Assembly: GCF_018143015.1 (NCBI RefSeq)
Contig: NC_054746.1
Location: forward strand, 39,372,687 to 39,436,686
Direction of reading: 5' to 3'
Origin: Lytechinus variegatus
Lineage: Eukaryota; Echinodermata; Echinoidea; Temnopleuroida; Toxopneustidae
DNA length: 64,000 nt
The translations under genes and the position numbers were made by a program. Of this stretch, positions 25,923 to 38,500 are shown piece by piece. Position 1 is the first letter of the stretch. Each line of letters starts with the position of its first letter. Below the pieces are notes generated by a model, which was given only the letters and a program-made list of their open reading frames with translations, ran no database searches and was not told the origin of the DNA.

Positions 25923-28900
25923 TCATTCTAACTGTCCAAGGATGCTTAATTGTTTAAGAACCTTGGTCTGACTTGTCTCTCTGATCTCACCAGCTAAGAA
26001 CATCTCATCCACAACTGAGTATACCTTGTAAAAATTGAAGACTAAATCCAGCTCACAAACATTGTGGAAATATTCATTCAAGACCTGAAAAGTGGAAGAC
26101 AGAACAACAGGTGAATACTGGATTAAACTCTCAAAATTGATAAAAAGAAACAAGATATTCGAATTGACTTAGATTATATAAAAAAAAACAGAAGGGGAGA
26201 AAGCAAGAGCTTTTGCAATGTAGTAGAATAAACATGTGGTTACTATTGTGCATATAATTTTCATTATAAATAGAAATATCAAATAAAATGTACAAAAGCT
26301 ATGACAGTAAAAATCACAAAATTACACAAAAAATTACAACTAATGTTTTACAGTATCCATAAAATAGAAATAATAATTGAAGGGAATTATAGCTTAAATA
26401 AAACTTTGTCACAATGTTTTTTATAATAAATTATTCAAATCTATTCATTTTCAAATAATAATCAAATAATTCAAATATTTCCCCTTTTGAAATATAAATA
26501 CAATATCTTATCAAAAATAAATTGTCTTCCATAGCATATGCAAAAAATACATTTAGAACTTGCCATCCCTCCCACATACATACACACAGAGGCACAAACC
26601 AGCATACCTCCACAAAGTTGTGTATAGCTTCTAGGTAGGCTAAGTTGTTATCTCCTACATCTACACAGATACAAAAGTAGAGACCGGCGTATCTCCTGTA
26701 GACAATCTTGAAGTTACGATACTGTAATGAGAAAAGCATTCATTAATTCAATAAATTGCAATTAATTGGTCAAATCTTCTTGATCATGCAAAACATAGTA
26801 AAATGCATGGAATCAATAGGTTGATAAATGGACCTGGGAAACTTCAACTTCCCTGGGTGGACAAAATAGGAGGAAACCGCATAATTGGTATTGAGAAAAA
26901 CCAATGACAGACTGCAGTATTGCCCTAAACTCTAAAATCTCTAATTTTGAATTCAAGTCAAGAAATAGAGACTAGCGGCATAAGATCTCTGATTCTATAA
27001 AGTTATTCTTGAATTATCCATTGGCGTAAGATTGGGAAAAGTCTGTTATACACAGATAAAATTATTATTAATTATTAGAATCTTAAGTTTTGGATTTGTA
27101 ACGTCATAAACGAGCAGCTGCCCTAAATGTTATGTATTAATATAAAATGCATGAATTTCATATTTTTAATGGTTCCTGATGACTTATTTTTGTTTTCTTT
27201 TCATTATTGTGGGTGCAATTATTTGTCTATTGATATAAAAAAGGTACAGGAAAAACTATTTTCAATTTTCTGAGAAAATGACATTTCATTGTTTTTTTCA
27301 ATGCTTTTTTTTCGATATGTAGGAATGCTGCGTGCACACGTGTATGACATCACAAATCAAATGATTAAAATTCGAATAACTTTTTAATTCTTTGATGGAT
27401 CTTACTCAAACCTTCAGCAAGATTATTTATCATTTTTTCTGCTGTTTTTACTAGGCCTGGGAGTAGACATTGATTGATCAAATGGCTTGCCGCCGTTTGC
27501 TAAGCGATAAGCAAAATTTACACGGTTCGAATGTTCGGCAGCTCCCGATTAGACACTTGGGATAACTCGAATACTCAAGTAATAGTAACAAAATGACAAG
27601 ATAAAAATTGTTTTTAAATACTTGATACAGGTTTAAAAAACTGATGTTACCAATGTAATTTGTCAAAAATGAACAATGGTTGTATCACATTCACAATTAA
27701 ACACCAACCTGAAAGAGGTCCGAAAACTTTAATCCAACCCGGCCTTGCCCTCGATACACAATGTATATAGGTGTAGGCTTATACAGTGCGTCCCAGAAAA
27801 AAACGAAACCGAGATTAAGCGATGATTTATCATAACTTAATCACAAATACAATAGACAAATGACCCACCAATGTAAAGCTTAGAATCTCCTCTTTCATCT
27901 GATATTACTTAGATTATTCCTCATTCATGCATGAGTGAGCAAAAACAATTTGAAGAAAGGATACCAAAAACTCATTTTGCGGGGGGCATCTGAATTTCAA
28001 AAAGAAAATCACATGCCTAAAAAGTTCAATATCTGCTCTTTTATTCGATACCTTAATCACAAAAAATGGTCAAGAAGTAAAAAAGTTATGATCCCTCGAA
28101 ACAATGCTTGCATTTCTCTAATTTCATTAAATAAACATGTTTTCACCGGTTTCCCCACAGAAGCTATCGCATGGTTAACAAAAGACTTAATGCATGGCTG
28201 ATCGTCAACAAAACGGAGTGTCGAGTGAGTTTGAAGGCTGGCCTGTAAAACCTCTTTATTTTTATGAAATTATTGAAATTCAAGCCTTATTTCAAATAAC
28301 CAGAACTTTGTTATTTCTTGACCATTTTCTGTAATTGAGGTATCAAATTAAAGAGCAGATATTGAACTTTCTAAAAGTGTGGTTTTCTTTTTGAAACCCA
28401 GATACAGCCTGCCAAATTACTTTTTGGTATCCCCTCTTCAAATTGTTTTTGCTCACTCATTCGTGAAGGAGAAATAATCTAAGTAATTTCAGATGAAAGA
28501 GGAGATTCTAAGCTTTACAATGGTAGGTCATTTGTCTATTGTATTTGTGATTAAGTTATCATAAATCATCGATGAATCTCGGTTTCGTTTTTTTGTGGGA
28601 CGCACTGTATAAGTCTATGGTTGCATGTCTGTGTGCTTAAAACAGAAAGTACACACACAATAGCTGACTTGAGCCAATGTGTGATTGGACATTCGATTGC
28701 CAATGAAACTTTTGGTAGAAAAAGAAGAAGCCATGTGCGTTCCCATAATGGAAACATAATGGGATCAAAGTTCATGACTCTAGAAACAAATTTACCCCGG
28801 GATTTACCCCTCCCCATCTCTATGTGTGGGTGAGAGAGAGAGAGAACAATAGCAGTGGGACCCAGAATTCTTTCCATCTATCAAAACAATGTAATCTCCA

Positions 28901-31900
28901 TTAGCCCTGCCCCTTCCGACCCACACATTCAAAATAACATTCCAGCACGTGCCATCACCTAATTCAAGATGTCAACTAGTCTCCCAAAATAGACCCAGTT
29001 ATAGGTTCAACAAGTGGAATGCCTCTGGCCGTCTCACCTGCATCACGCGGTTCAATATAGCAGCAGTGCTGACTTTGAATACTACTCTAACTCGCACAAG
29101 ATGTTCAGTGATACATGGTTACTCTTATGTCCACTTTTTATGAACTAGACCAATAAACTTACAGAGATATGATGGTTATTCAACACAAAACCCCAACATG
29201 GCCAAAGTTCATTGACCTTACATGACCTTTGACCTTGATCATGTGACCTGAAACTCGAACAGGATGTTCAGTGATACTTGATTACTCTTATGTACAAGTT
29301 TCATGAATCAGATCCATAAACTTTCAAAATTAGGATGGTAATTCAACAGATACACCCAATTCGGCCAAAGTTCATTGACCTTTGACCTTGGTATGTGACC
29401 TGAAACGCGCACAGGATGTTCAGTGATACTTGATTACTCTAATGTCCAAGTTTAATGAACTAGACCAATAAACTTTCAAAGTTATGATGGTAATTCAACA
29501 GATACCCCCGATTCGGCCAAAGTTCATTGACCCTAAATGACCTTTGACCTTAATCATGAGACCTGAAACTTGCACAAAATGTTCAGTGATGCTTGATTAC
29601 TATTATGTCCAAGTTTCATGAACAAGTGGAATGCCTCTGGCCGTCTCACCTGCATCACGCGGTTCAATATAGCAGCAGTGCTCACTTTGAATACTACTCT
29701 AACTCGCACAAGATGTTCAGTGATACATGGTTACTCTTATTTCCCTTTTTTATGAACTAGACCAATAAACTTAAAGAGATATGATGATTATTCAACAAAA
29801 AACCCCAACATGGCCAAAGTTCATTGACCTTACATGACCTTTGACCTTGATCATGTGACCTGAAACTCGAACAGGATGTTCAGTGATACTTGATTACTCT
29901 TGTGTACAAGTTTCATGAATCAGATCCGTAAACTTTCAAAGTTACAATGGTAATTCAACAGATACACCCAATTCGGCCAAAGTTCATTGACCTTTGACCT
30001 TGGTCATGTGACCTGAAATGCGCACAGGATGTTCAGTGATACTTGATTACTCTAATGTCCAAGTTTAATGAACTAGACCAATAAACTTTCAAAGTTATGA
30101 TGGTAATTCAACAGATACCCCCGATTCGGCCAAAGTTCATTGACCCGAAATGACCTTTGACCTTAATCATGAGACCTGAAACTTGCACAAAATTTTCAGT
30201 GATGCTTGATTACTATTATGTCCAAGTTTCATGAATCAGATCCATAAACTTTCAAAGTTATGATGGGAATTCAACAGATATCCCCAATTCGGCCAAAGTT
30301 CATTGACCCTAAATGACCTTTGACCTTGGTCATGTGACGTGAAACTCATGCAGGATGTTCAGTGATACTTGATTAACCTTATGTCCAAGTTTCATGAACT
30401 AGGTCCATATATTTTCTAAGTTATGATGACATTTCAAAAACTTAACCTCAGGTTAAGATTTCGATGTTGATTCCTCCAACATGGTCTAAGTTCATTGACC
30501 CTAAATGACCTTTGACCTTGGTCATGTGACATGAAACTCTAATAGGATGTTCAGTAATACTTGATTAACCTTATGGCCAAGTTTTATTAACTAGGTCCAT
30601 ATACTTTCTAAGTTATGACATCATTTCAAAAACTTAACCTCAGGTTAAGATTTGATGTTGACGCCGCCGCCGCCGCCGTCGCCGTCGGAAAAGCGGCGCC
30701 TATAGTCTCACTTTGCTTCGCAGGTGAGACAACTAGGTCCATATATTTTCTAAGTTATGATGACATTTCAAAAACTTAACCTCAGGTTAAGATTTTGATG
30801 TTGATTCCTCCAACATGGTCCAAGTTCATTGACCCTAAATGACCTTTGACCTTGGTCATGTGACATGAAACTCTAATAGGATGTTTAGTAATACTTGATT
30901 AACCATATGGCCAAGTTTTATTAACTAGGTCCATATACTTTCTAAGTTATGACGTCATTTCAAAAACTTAACCTCAGGTTAAGATTTGATGTTGACGCCG
31001 CCGCCGCTGTCGCCGCCGCCGTCGGAAAAGCGGCGCCTATAGTCTCACTCTGCTTCGCAGGTGAGACAAAAATTGCAATTTTGTGAGATATATATATTTA
31101 TTTCTAACATCGTGGGCAGTGCCACAGGTGTTGGTTGGGGCCCGGGGGGGGGGGGCACTCAGTATATAATGCATAGTGGGTATGTGCTGCAGAGAGGACC
31201 CCCATTTTTACACTCAAATTTCCGTTTCAAGGCATAGCATTTTTGTCTTATTGAGAAAAAGAACAAAGAAAGCCGCTCCAAGGCATAGCATTTTCTTCTT
31301 ATCGAAAAAAAAATCCGCTCTAAAGCTTCGCATATTTTTCTTTACGCCGTTCCGGTGGCATTGATCCACTACAATTTTGGTGAAAAGAGGCCGCAGAGCA
31401 CTGTCCGACCATCGCCTCTGCGCTGCGCGAGCGCACCCGGCGGCCGTGCCGCCAGGCTAGCTGCATCATATACGCATACTTGTTTCATAGGGATGCATAC
31501 GCACTCAAACGCTGGTGATCCGTTCCAAGGAACCGTTTTCACAAATATTTGTAGTTCCGAAGCCGTTCCGAGGACCCTCTTTTTTACAATTGGCCCGCTC
31601 CAAGGCCCCCGTTTTTTGTCTCCGGCGCTCGCGGCACACCCCACCACTTTTTTGGTCGAGTGCCCCCCCGGGGTTGGGGCATGGCGTGGGCAATGGATAA
31701 TTTTTTTTTCAATAAGTAAAAAGCACCACATGCATGTCTGTCTCAAAGAATACTTCATAAATGAGTTGTTTACAGAGACGTAGATTGGACTCAAGACTAT
31801 AGGCTGATTCATTCATATATGTGGTGTTGCACTCGGAGGGATGCATAATACAAGCATTGATTTAAGAAAGATTTTTAATTGGAACAATAAAGTGAAATTT

Positions 31901-33372
31901 TTAATCTAATTTCATATAGTTTCTTTTGAAATGTAAATTTAAAGAGAAGGGGGATAAAAGGATTACTTTCATTTATAAGGAACAGACAATACTTTGGGAG
32001 GTCTTTCATAAGTAGGTCAACTATTGGCTTAGAAGACATGATTCCGAATCAAATGATTGTATTGTTTTTTTCAGGAAATAATTAAATGGTAAAATTGACA
32101 TTCACCCCAGGCCTAATTTTTACAATAAACCTTTTTTCAGTGTGAACTTCCGCTTGTAAGTATGTGACATGTGAGATTTACAAAGTTTGTACTTTGTAGA
32201 CCCCCTTCCCATAATGGTTAATTGAATACAGATACATGGAAAAAAATAAATAACTGGCTTTGAGGATATTAAAAATATATATTCATAGTAACAACATAAT
32301 TTGTTACCCTAAGCTCATAACCCATACATGTATGTCACAAGGCAAGTAATAAATGTGAGTTATTTTTAAAATTAAAACATTGATAATTCTTTGATTTTTC
32401 AAACTGTTGTGAAATAACAAATAAAAACAAAAATAAATGAATAAAAACAAATTCAAACAGCCCCCCCCCCTTATGCCCTGGTACTTAAGAGCTTCATCAG
32501 ATTTTGTACAATACATTGTAAGAAAAAAACTCAATGCTAAAACCCTGGTTTCTCTGCGAATCCTCAATGTGACCTTTCTTAATTAACCTCTTGATTACTT
32601 AATTCATTAATTCAATGAAAGTATTTGTATAGGCACCTAAATCCAAAGGCAAATTCTAAAAATAAAGATGTTAAGGGCAATAACAGGCTCTAAATAATAT
32701 GACATATTAAGCCCATAGTCTGTCTTTTATTTCAAACAGGAGCAAAGTGGTCAAATTTGACCTAGAATTTAAATTAAACAATTATGTCCTGCTAAAAGCT
32801 TTTGATGCACATGATTAAGGAATTAGGAATAGGGAAGGTTTAGGACTGTTATCGTGTAATTGTGTCTAATTATCAATCATCATTTTGTTTACTTCTCGCT
32901 TTTGTGTAGTATTCATTTTTGTTTTCAATTACCATAATAATATTTTAAATATGTGTTATCAGTAATGTATCATTATGTCATATCATTTCTCATGTTACTT
33001 TGACTAGACCTCTAGGAAGATCAGAGCCATTATATCAATGGCTCTGAATAGAGTGATCCATCTGTATATTTTTATGTGCATGTTTATTATTTGTATTTAA
33101 TATCATATCTTGTGCAATGTATTTAATTGTGATTTTTATATGGTAAATAAAACCAAACCAAACCAATATTGAGGAATATTTTTTTGCAAAAACAATAAAG
33201 GTTAAATATTTTTTTGACTCACTTCTACGAAGTTAGTGTGTTTAGCATCTCGGACTGTTACCAGGGCATGGACTTCTTCAATCAACTTTTGCTTCTCTTC
33301 ATCATCAAATGCCATGTACCATTTGGCAAGCCTAGTCTTACCAGCACGGTTCTGAATTAAGATGAATCGAAT
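25923..33372 (-). CDS. AP2S1: AP-2 complex subunit sigma (clathrin adaptor small chain), exons 2-4
   Basis: Small sigma2 chain of the AP-2 heterotetramer. It acts at the plasma membrane in clathrin-mediated endocytosis and helps bind acidic dileucine cargo signals. Minus-strand exons: 33223-33372 (50 codons, [15 protein letters not shown]...HTNFVE), 26608-26721 (38 codons, [17 protein letters not shown]...), 25923-26084 (53 codons plus stop, [14 protein letters not shown]...). The total of 141 residues plus the initiator Met equals the family's 142. Identity to vertebrate sigma2 is very high; variants such as DVGDNN and the tail [11 protein letters not shown] are seen. The first coding exon should hold only ATG, as in vertebrates, and is not placed: ATG-gt candidates on the minus strand lie at about 35029-35031 and 35335-35337. 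Intron 1 is full of repeats. Confidence 0.93.
27784..28607. mobile_element. Tc1/mariner-like MITE with very long inverted arms
   Basis: TA dinucleotides flank termini CAGTGCGTCCCAGAAAAAAA and its complement ending TGTGGGACGCACTG. The inverted arms run about 300 bp (for example GCTTAGAATCTCCTCTTTCA at 27880 against TGAAAGAGGAGATTCTAAGC at 28493). No transposase. In AP2S1 intron 2. Confidence 0.7.
29031..31064. repeat. Tandem-repeat element, about 160-bp units with ACCTTTGACCTTGG core
   Basis: Monomers of about 150-165 bp repeat GGCCAAAGTTCATTGACC, ATGACCTTTGACCTTG and GGATGTTCAGTGATACTTGA. Left boundary GTCTCACCTGC occurs at 29031 and again at 29643. The complement GCAGGTGAGAC occurs at about 30720 and 31055, each after a (GCC)n-rich block and GGCGCCTATAGTCTCAC. 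The array therefore has inverted ends, both duplicated: a 612-bp duplication on the left and about 330 bp on the right. In AP2S1 intron 2. Confidence 0.75.
31140..31674. repeat. G-run-bounded inverted-end repeat
   Basis: Ends are a CCCGGGGG...GGCACTC block and GAGTGCCCCCCCGGGG. Inside, CCGCTCCAAGGCATAGCATT and variants recur (31223, 31272, 31590). GC-rich core without a recognised protein; open frames on both strands here are compositional. Confidence 0.5.
33005..33170 (+). mobile_element. Probable non-LTR retrotransposon 3' tail
   Basis: Contains the stem-loop AGAGCCATTATATCAATGGC-TCT, then a pyrimidine/TA-rich segment and the tail AATAAAACCAAACCAAACC. This layout is typical of 5'-truncated LINE 3' ends, but no coding part is present, so the family is not named. 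Confidence 0.35.
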
Positions 33373-33501
33373 CTGAAACAGGAAAAAGAGTAGCAACATA
33401 TTATCTTGATCAAGACAGTGTTCATCGAGGATGTGCGTGATGGCGACGTAAACATCTTGACAAATTTTCCATCTTTTCATAATCATAAGGGCTATTCCAC
33501 A

Positions 33502-33875
33502 GTTACTCACGTTACATTTGGAGACACCTTGACTCATACTTGGAGCTGTTACTCCATTATTATTGATAGGAACTAAACATCTCCTTATCACAACAAAGTA
33601 CACACTCTATCCTTTGTATCAAAGCAAAACTCCGCAAATTTCATTATGCTCCTGGCAAATCTTTGGAATGTGTCGGTTACTCACGTTACATGATTTGGAC
33701 ATGCATAAAATGAAAAGTCGACATAAGTGAAAAGTCTCCTCAAGGCTTTTATGAAAGTTGATTATATCCATTTCAAAGAAGTATATTAGGGAGACAAACT
33801 TTGTACATAATTAAAAAAATAAAGAACACATGGTTTTTACTTGGGGTGCAGATAATATGGTTACTCACGTTACAT
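33502..33875. repeat. Three copies of GTTACTCACGTTACAT in 370 bp
   Basis: Exact 16-mers at 33502, 33676 and 33860, same orientation. The complement ATGTAACGTGAGTAAC shares AACGTGAGT-AC with the motif of the 8.2-11.3 kb element. Lies in AP2S1 intron 1, just upstream of exon 2. May be a fragment of a related transposon. Confidence 0.5.
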
Positions 33876-33884
33876 TTTGTCCAT

Positions 33885-34190
33885 GTATGGTTAACAACAC
33901 AAATGTCATTAAAAATTCAATAATGTGTGTAAAATTCAATTGCTAGGAACATCAAAAAGAGATTTTATACCAAAAATTGGAACGATTCGAGCTTTATTTG
34001 GGAGAAAGAGGGAAAGGTATGATTTCGCTTACTAATTATGCATAAATGAGCATAATCGCTTAATACAAATTTGCATGAAATAAATTACTGTATGGTATTG
34101 TAGATTATGTCCAAGACAACCAGTGTGCAAATTTTCAGCGTGATCATGCGGCCAATGGCCGAGATCTAGATCTCAAGGGGGGCCTTTTTT
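33885..34190. repeat. Partial relative of the piggyBac-like MITE
   Basis: Resembles the right half of the 12.67-kb element: TACCAAAAATT...GAGCTTTATTT...AAGTATGATT-like text, TTGTAGATTA, then an AGTGTGCA...TTTTCAGCG stretch and a G-run. One terminus is missing. AP2S1 intron 1. Confidence 0.4.
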
Positions 34191-34365
34191 TCATGAATTC
34201 GTTTAAAAATGAAATCAATATTGTACAAATTTCGGAAATGAAGTTGTATCCCATTTACATGATTAGGGCTAGATAGTCTTTAGAAGAAGGAAAGTAGAAA
34301 TCTCGAGGGCAAAAACTTTTTTTTTGCGGTACGGTATAATACGCAAATCACACAATCCCTGCCTG

Positions 34366-34677
34366 GGGCCGATTGCACGAAAGGGTCTTTCCAAGGACCG
34401 TCTTTCGTGTCGCCCATCTTTTATGATACGCTATAAGCGGGGGTGTTTCTGAAATTTATGATAAAGAATAAGATTCGTTAGCTTGCTTTTAAATCGAATT
34501 TTATACAATTTCATGATATGTCACATCATTTTATAACCAAATATTTTGTTTATTTTAACGGACGAATGAAATATGTTTGCAGATGATTTATTTAAAATGC
34601 GTTTCACATGGCGCATCAGAAAAGATGGGCGACACGAAAGACGGTCCTTGCAAAGACCCTTTCGTGCAATCGGCCCC
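34366..34677. mobile_element. Short MITE with about 57-bp TIRs
   Basis: Left end GGGGCCGATTGCACGAAAGG continuing to CCCATCTTTT. Right end AAAAGATGGGCGACACGAAA continuing to GCAATCGGCCCC. Arms match over about 57 bp with very few changes; the spacer is AT-rich and about 195 bp. No coding. AP2S1 intron 1 or its upstream flank. Confidence 0.7.
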
Positions 34678-35334
34678 TGGGCCTGGCTCTGTGGAGAGTA
34701 AGCGCACATTACTCATTAGTGAATGATTTTTACTCCCTAGGAGCCTCCTGGCTAGTGGTGAGTGAGAGAGTTGGCAGTACTCAGAAGACGAATTGGCAAT
34801 TAACCGGTCAGGAGTCCTATTAATGCCAAACGAAATGGGTCCTACCCGGGGTAGACTACACGAATTCGAACGTGTGGGGCCATTTAATAAAATCGGGGAA
34901 AATAAAGTTGGCAAATACTTCAACAGAGCATTCAAATTTGGACTAAAATTGATGTAAAAATAACTTTAACCAACATCAAACAAGAAACTATGTTTTGTAA
35001 TGTAAAAAACTACCAAAGAAGAAGACAATTACCATTATTCTTTCTGCTCTGTCAATTGGAGGGCGTCTCGGGATCAGTCCGGAAATGAAAAGGTGACCTA
35101 TTACTTTGATATGGGGTAGGGATCTGTACCATGCATACAAAATGCGAATATGATTTTTTTAGATTTACATTACTAGAGTCAATATTAATCCCTAGTTTGA
35201 GAATGACAAAATCAATACATTTAGTAGTATAACAGTTGGATATACCTGCTATCATTAATCAAATATATAACTTTGAAATAGATGCGTATTTTGCATTGGA
35301 AGTTATCAACCTCTAATATAATGGACTCTTCCTA

Positions 35335-35582
35335 TCCAATTCCCACCATCCGAGTTATTTGGAGTTACCCGGCCCCCCCCCCCCCGCGCCACCCCCACCC
35401 CCGCCCTTTTCTGGCGTACCGTGCGAGCACTAGCGAAGCCGGGAAGCCAGTTCGAGCGCTCGGCCGGCCCGCCGCACCCGGCCCAGGCACAGTCGGCAGT
35501 AGACCCAGAGATCCGCTGCTCTGATCCGGCGCTGGCGCATGTACTCGAGCACGTGTTTCGCAGATCATCATCATCATCAGTC
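35335..35582. promoter_or_regulatory. GC-rich divergent promoter region / POLR1C 5' UTR
   Basis: A sharply GC- and CpG-rich stretch in an AT-rich neighbourhood, directly before the POLR1C ATG at 35583. It contains a C-run at about 35372. AP2S1 is transcribed away on the other strand, so this is a likely shared promoter. That role is inferred from composition and gene orientation only; no TATA box is claimed. Confidence 0.45.
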
Positions 35583-38500
35583 ATGGCTGCTACTCACATT
35601 CAAGATTCAAAAACACGCGTGCGGCTGCTTGAACATGGAGTTGACAATGTAAGTAGGGCCTAAATATTTTTTGGTTAAGATAAAAAAAACATGATTTTTT
35701 TTCTACATTGTCATGATCAAGTTTAGACAGCTGGCAGCCGTCTGTTTCGAGGAGTTTTTTTCACATTTTAATTGTTTTTTTGTCTGATTTTTCTCTATTG
35801 ATTCAGATCAACATTTTTCTGAGGTGGACTTGACCGGCAATCCTGTATTTTAGGGGTCTAAATTATTTTAGGCATTGTTAGGTTGCTAACTTCAGTTCAG
35901 GCAACAGCTCCACGACCGCTGTTAACGGTAGTAAAGTAGTGCGTACGTACGTGCCGGGTATGGCGGCCGTTTATTAATTCTTCATTCTATAACCCCCCCC
36001 CCGCCATGACAAGTAACGCTGATTACCGTTAGTTTGATATACCATTATTTAAATATACTCTTCATCGTTCACCCATAAGTGCTCAGATATACCCCCTAAT
36101 AGTAAAGGGCCCTGTTATGCCCCAAATAATGAAACCCCCTAAGACCAAGGCGTGCTGCATGGCATATATCTTCATTGCATACCCCCCCCGGCCATGACTA
36201 GTCCCGGGTTACGTGACACCCCGACGGCTTTAGGTATATTACCATGTATACCGTTATATACCACTCCCCCTGGCCCCTATATATCGCATGATACCCAATT
36301 GGTAAATACAACTTTACTTCTACTACATAGGCGTGTAGCTGTATACTAGTCCTATAATAATGGCATTAACGGCCCGCCATACCCGGCACATACGTACGCA
36401 CTACCGTTAACAATGGTCTTGGAGCTGTTGCCTGAAGTTAGCAACCTAAAATAATTTAGACCCCTAAAATACAGGATTGCCACTTGACCTTTAACACTTC
36501 TGTACATGAATAAAAATATTGGTTGGCAACGTTTGGCAAAAAATGGATACGGTAGTTATAGTTAAAAAATATTGCAGAAATGCGATGAAGAAATAAAAGG
36601 AGAAGAGAGTATACTCACATTTGTTGTCATCGCCATCTTTGATCCATTGTTAATGCAACCTAGTTACGTGACGCGTATAGAGGACGGCAAAATCATGAGC
36701 GGTGCTAGATTAAAAAATGCTAAAATGTCCCGCTTCAACCACTGAACTGAAAATACGTATTTCAATTAACCCTCTTTAATAGAAATAAATATTTTGTTCA
36801 TTATTTTCAAAATACGAGATCAAATTAAATGAAACTGATAAGAGATTGTCATTTAATCACAAAAGATATGAAATCAATATTAGTTTCTCTATCTCAATCA
36901 AGGTCAAGGGTCACTTGAGGTCAATAAACTTAGTGCATTTTTTTCCCTTTGTGAAAAAAACTATTCATCTTGATTGTATTCAAAGTCAGCCATTATATTG
37001 ATATTTCTTGCCCCTCCCATTTTTCGGGGGTGGAGGGGGGCATCTCAGAAATAAATTCACAATTTAACTTTTTTTGGTTCCTGGTTCTGATTTTTCCCAT
37101 TTAAAGACTCAAGCCAGTTCCATAGCTGCTGGTGGGATTAGTCTGCTGTGCGAACCTAGTCTGTAGGCACAGACCCTGATTGAAACTTTGATCAACAAAT
37201 GGGTCTCCACAAAAAGACTAGCACATAAAATCTTGCTGTTTCTTGAGTGAGAGGGCCTTCAGCAGACCTTCATTTTTGAGGAGCGCGATCGCGCCGGCGC
37301 TCCTACCGCGCTCCTTAAAAAAAATGAGAGCAAAAAATCGCGCTCCTAAAAAAAAAAAAAATTTGAAAAAATTTCATATTTCACATCTTTAAATCCATGA
37401 AATGGCCTTCTTTTTTCCATAATTCCTTGAAATTACTTTGATTTAGTTGAAATCTATCAGAAATATGAAGAATATTCATCTCTTTCCCGACTCTGATTTA
37501 AATTTAATCTCGGTAAATATTGCAGTCCCATGTAGTCCCATATGTAGATTTTCATGGCAACACCATGGAAGTCTACATGTGGGACTACAATATTTACCGA
37601 GGTAAGTTCAAATCAGAGTCGGGAAAGTGGTGAATATTCTTCATTTTTCTGATAGTTCTCAACTAATTCAAAGTAATTTCAAGGAATTATGGAAAAAAGA
37701 AGGCCATTTCATGGATTTAAAGATGTAAAATGTGAAATTTTAGCAATTTTTTTTTTTTAGCAGGAGCGCGTACGACATCTTGTAAACGTATTGACGTGAC
37801 CCAGGCCTAGTTTCACCACAGATATTAATTAATAGCTAACACACCTATTGCATATATACAATGTTAAGAAAAATCTACAATCTATCATGCATGTATTGTA
37901 ATGAATTGATTTGAGCTCCTCACACAGAGCGATTCTGAGGAGCTCAATTGAGCTCCTCAAAAAAATAAGGAGAGCGATTTATTGAGCTCCACAAAATTAT
38001 AAACGTGAAGGTCTGCTTCAGTACACAAGGCGTGAGTAGGCTGCACATTCAGACCCTTAACTCAAGTGAAGGCTTTGCACAGCAGACAAGTGCAAACCCT
38101 TCACTCAAGGAAAGTGGTCTGAATATGCAGCCTAAGGTTTCTGCCAATGACTTTTGTACAGAAGGTCCTTTTGTTCAACAGAAAGTTGTATTCGTGCTAG
38201 TCTTGTGTGAAGAACCACTTGTGGATCAAAGTTTTTACAAGGGTCTGTGCGTGCAGACTATATAGGGGGCAATATTCTCTTAACATGTTATTATAAAATG
38301 GCAGGATCTCACATAAAAAAAAAGTTGACATAAATTTATTGAAAGAAAAATGAAAAATAGTGTAATGTAAAGTTTTATTTTTTCATGTTGAATTGAAAAA
38401 GCTTCATTTTGTACATAATGCTCCATCATGTTACTGGATACAAGTACTTCAATGTAATTTATGTACAGTTTGATGAATATTTTATACCCTGGGCAATTTA

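Noticed and set aside
28566-28877. 103-codon minus-strand ORF
   Set aside because: Starts in the MITE arm and runs into flank; chance ORF.
29031-31064. CRISPR-like array
   Set aside because: Units of about 160 bp are repeated whole, without unique spacers, in an animal genome.
31355-31812. Overlapping 142- and 147-codon ORFs
   Set aside because: Both lie in the GC-rich repeat bounded by G-runs; composition explains them and neither resembles a protein family.
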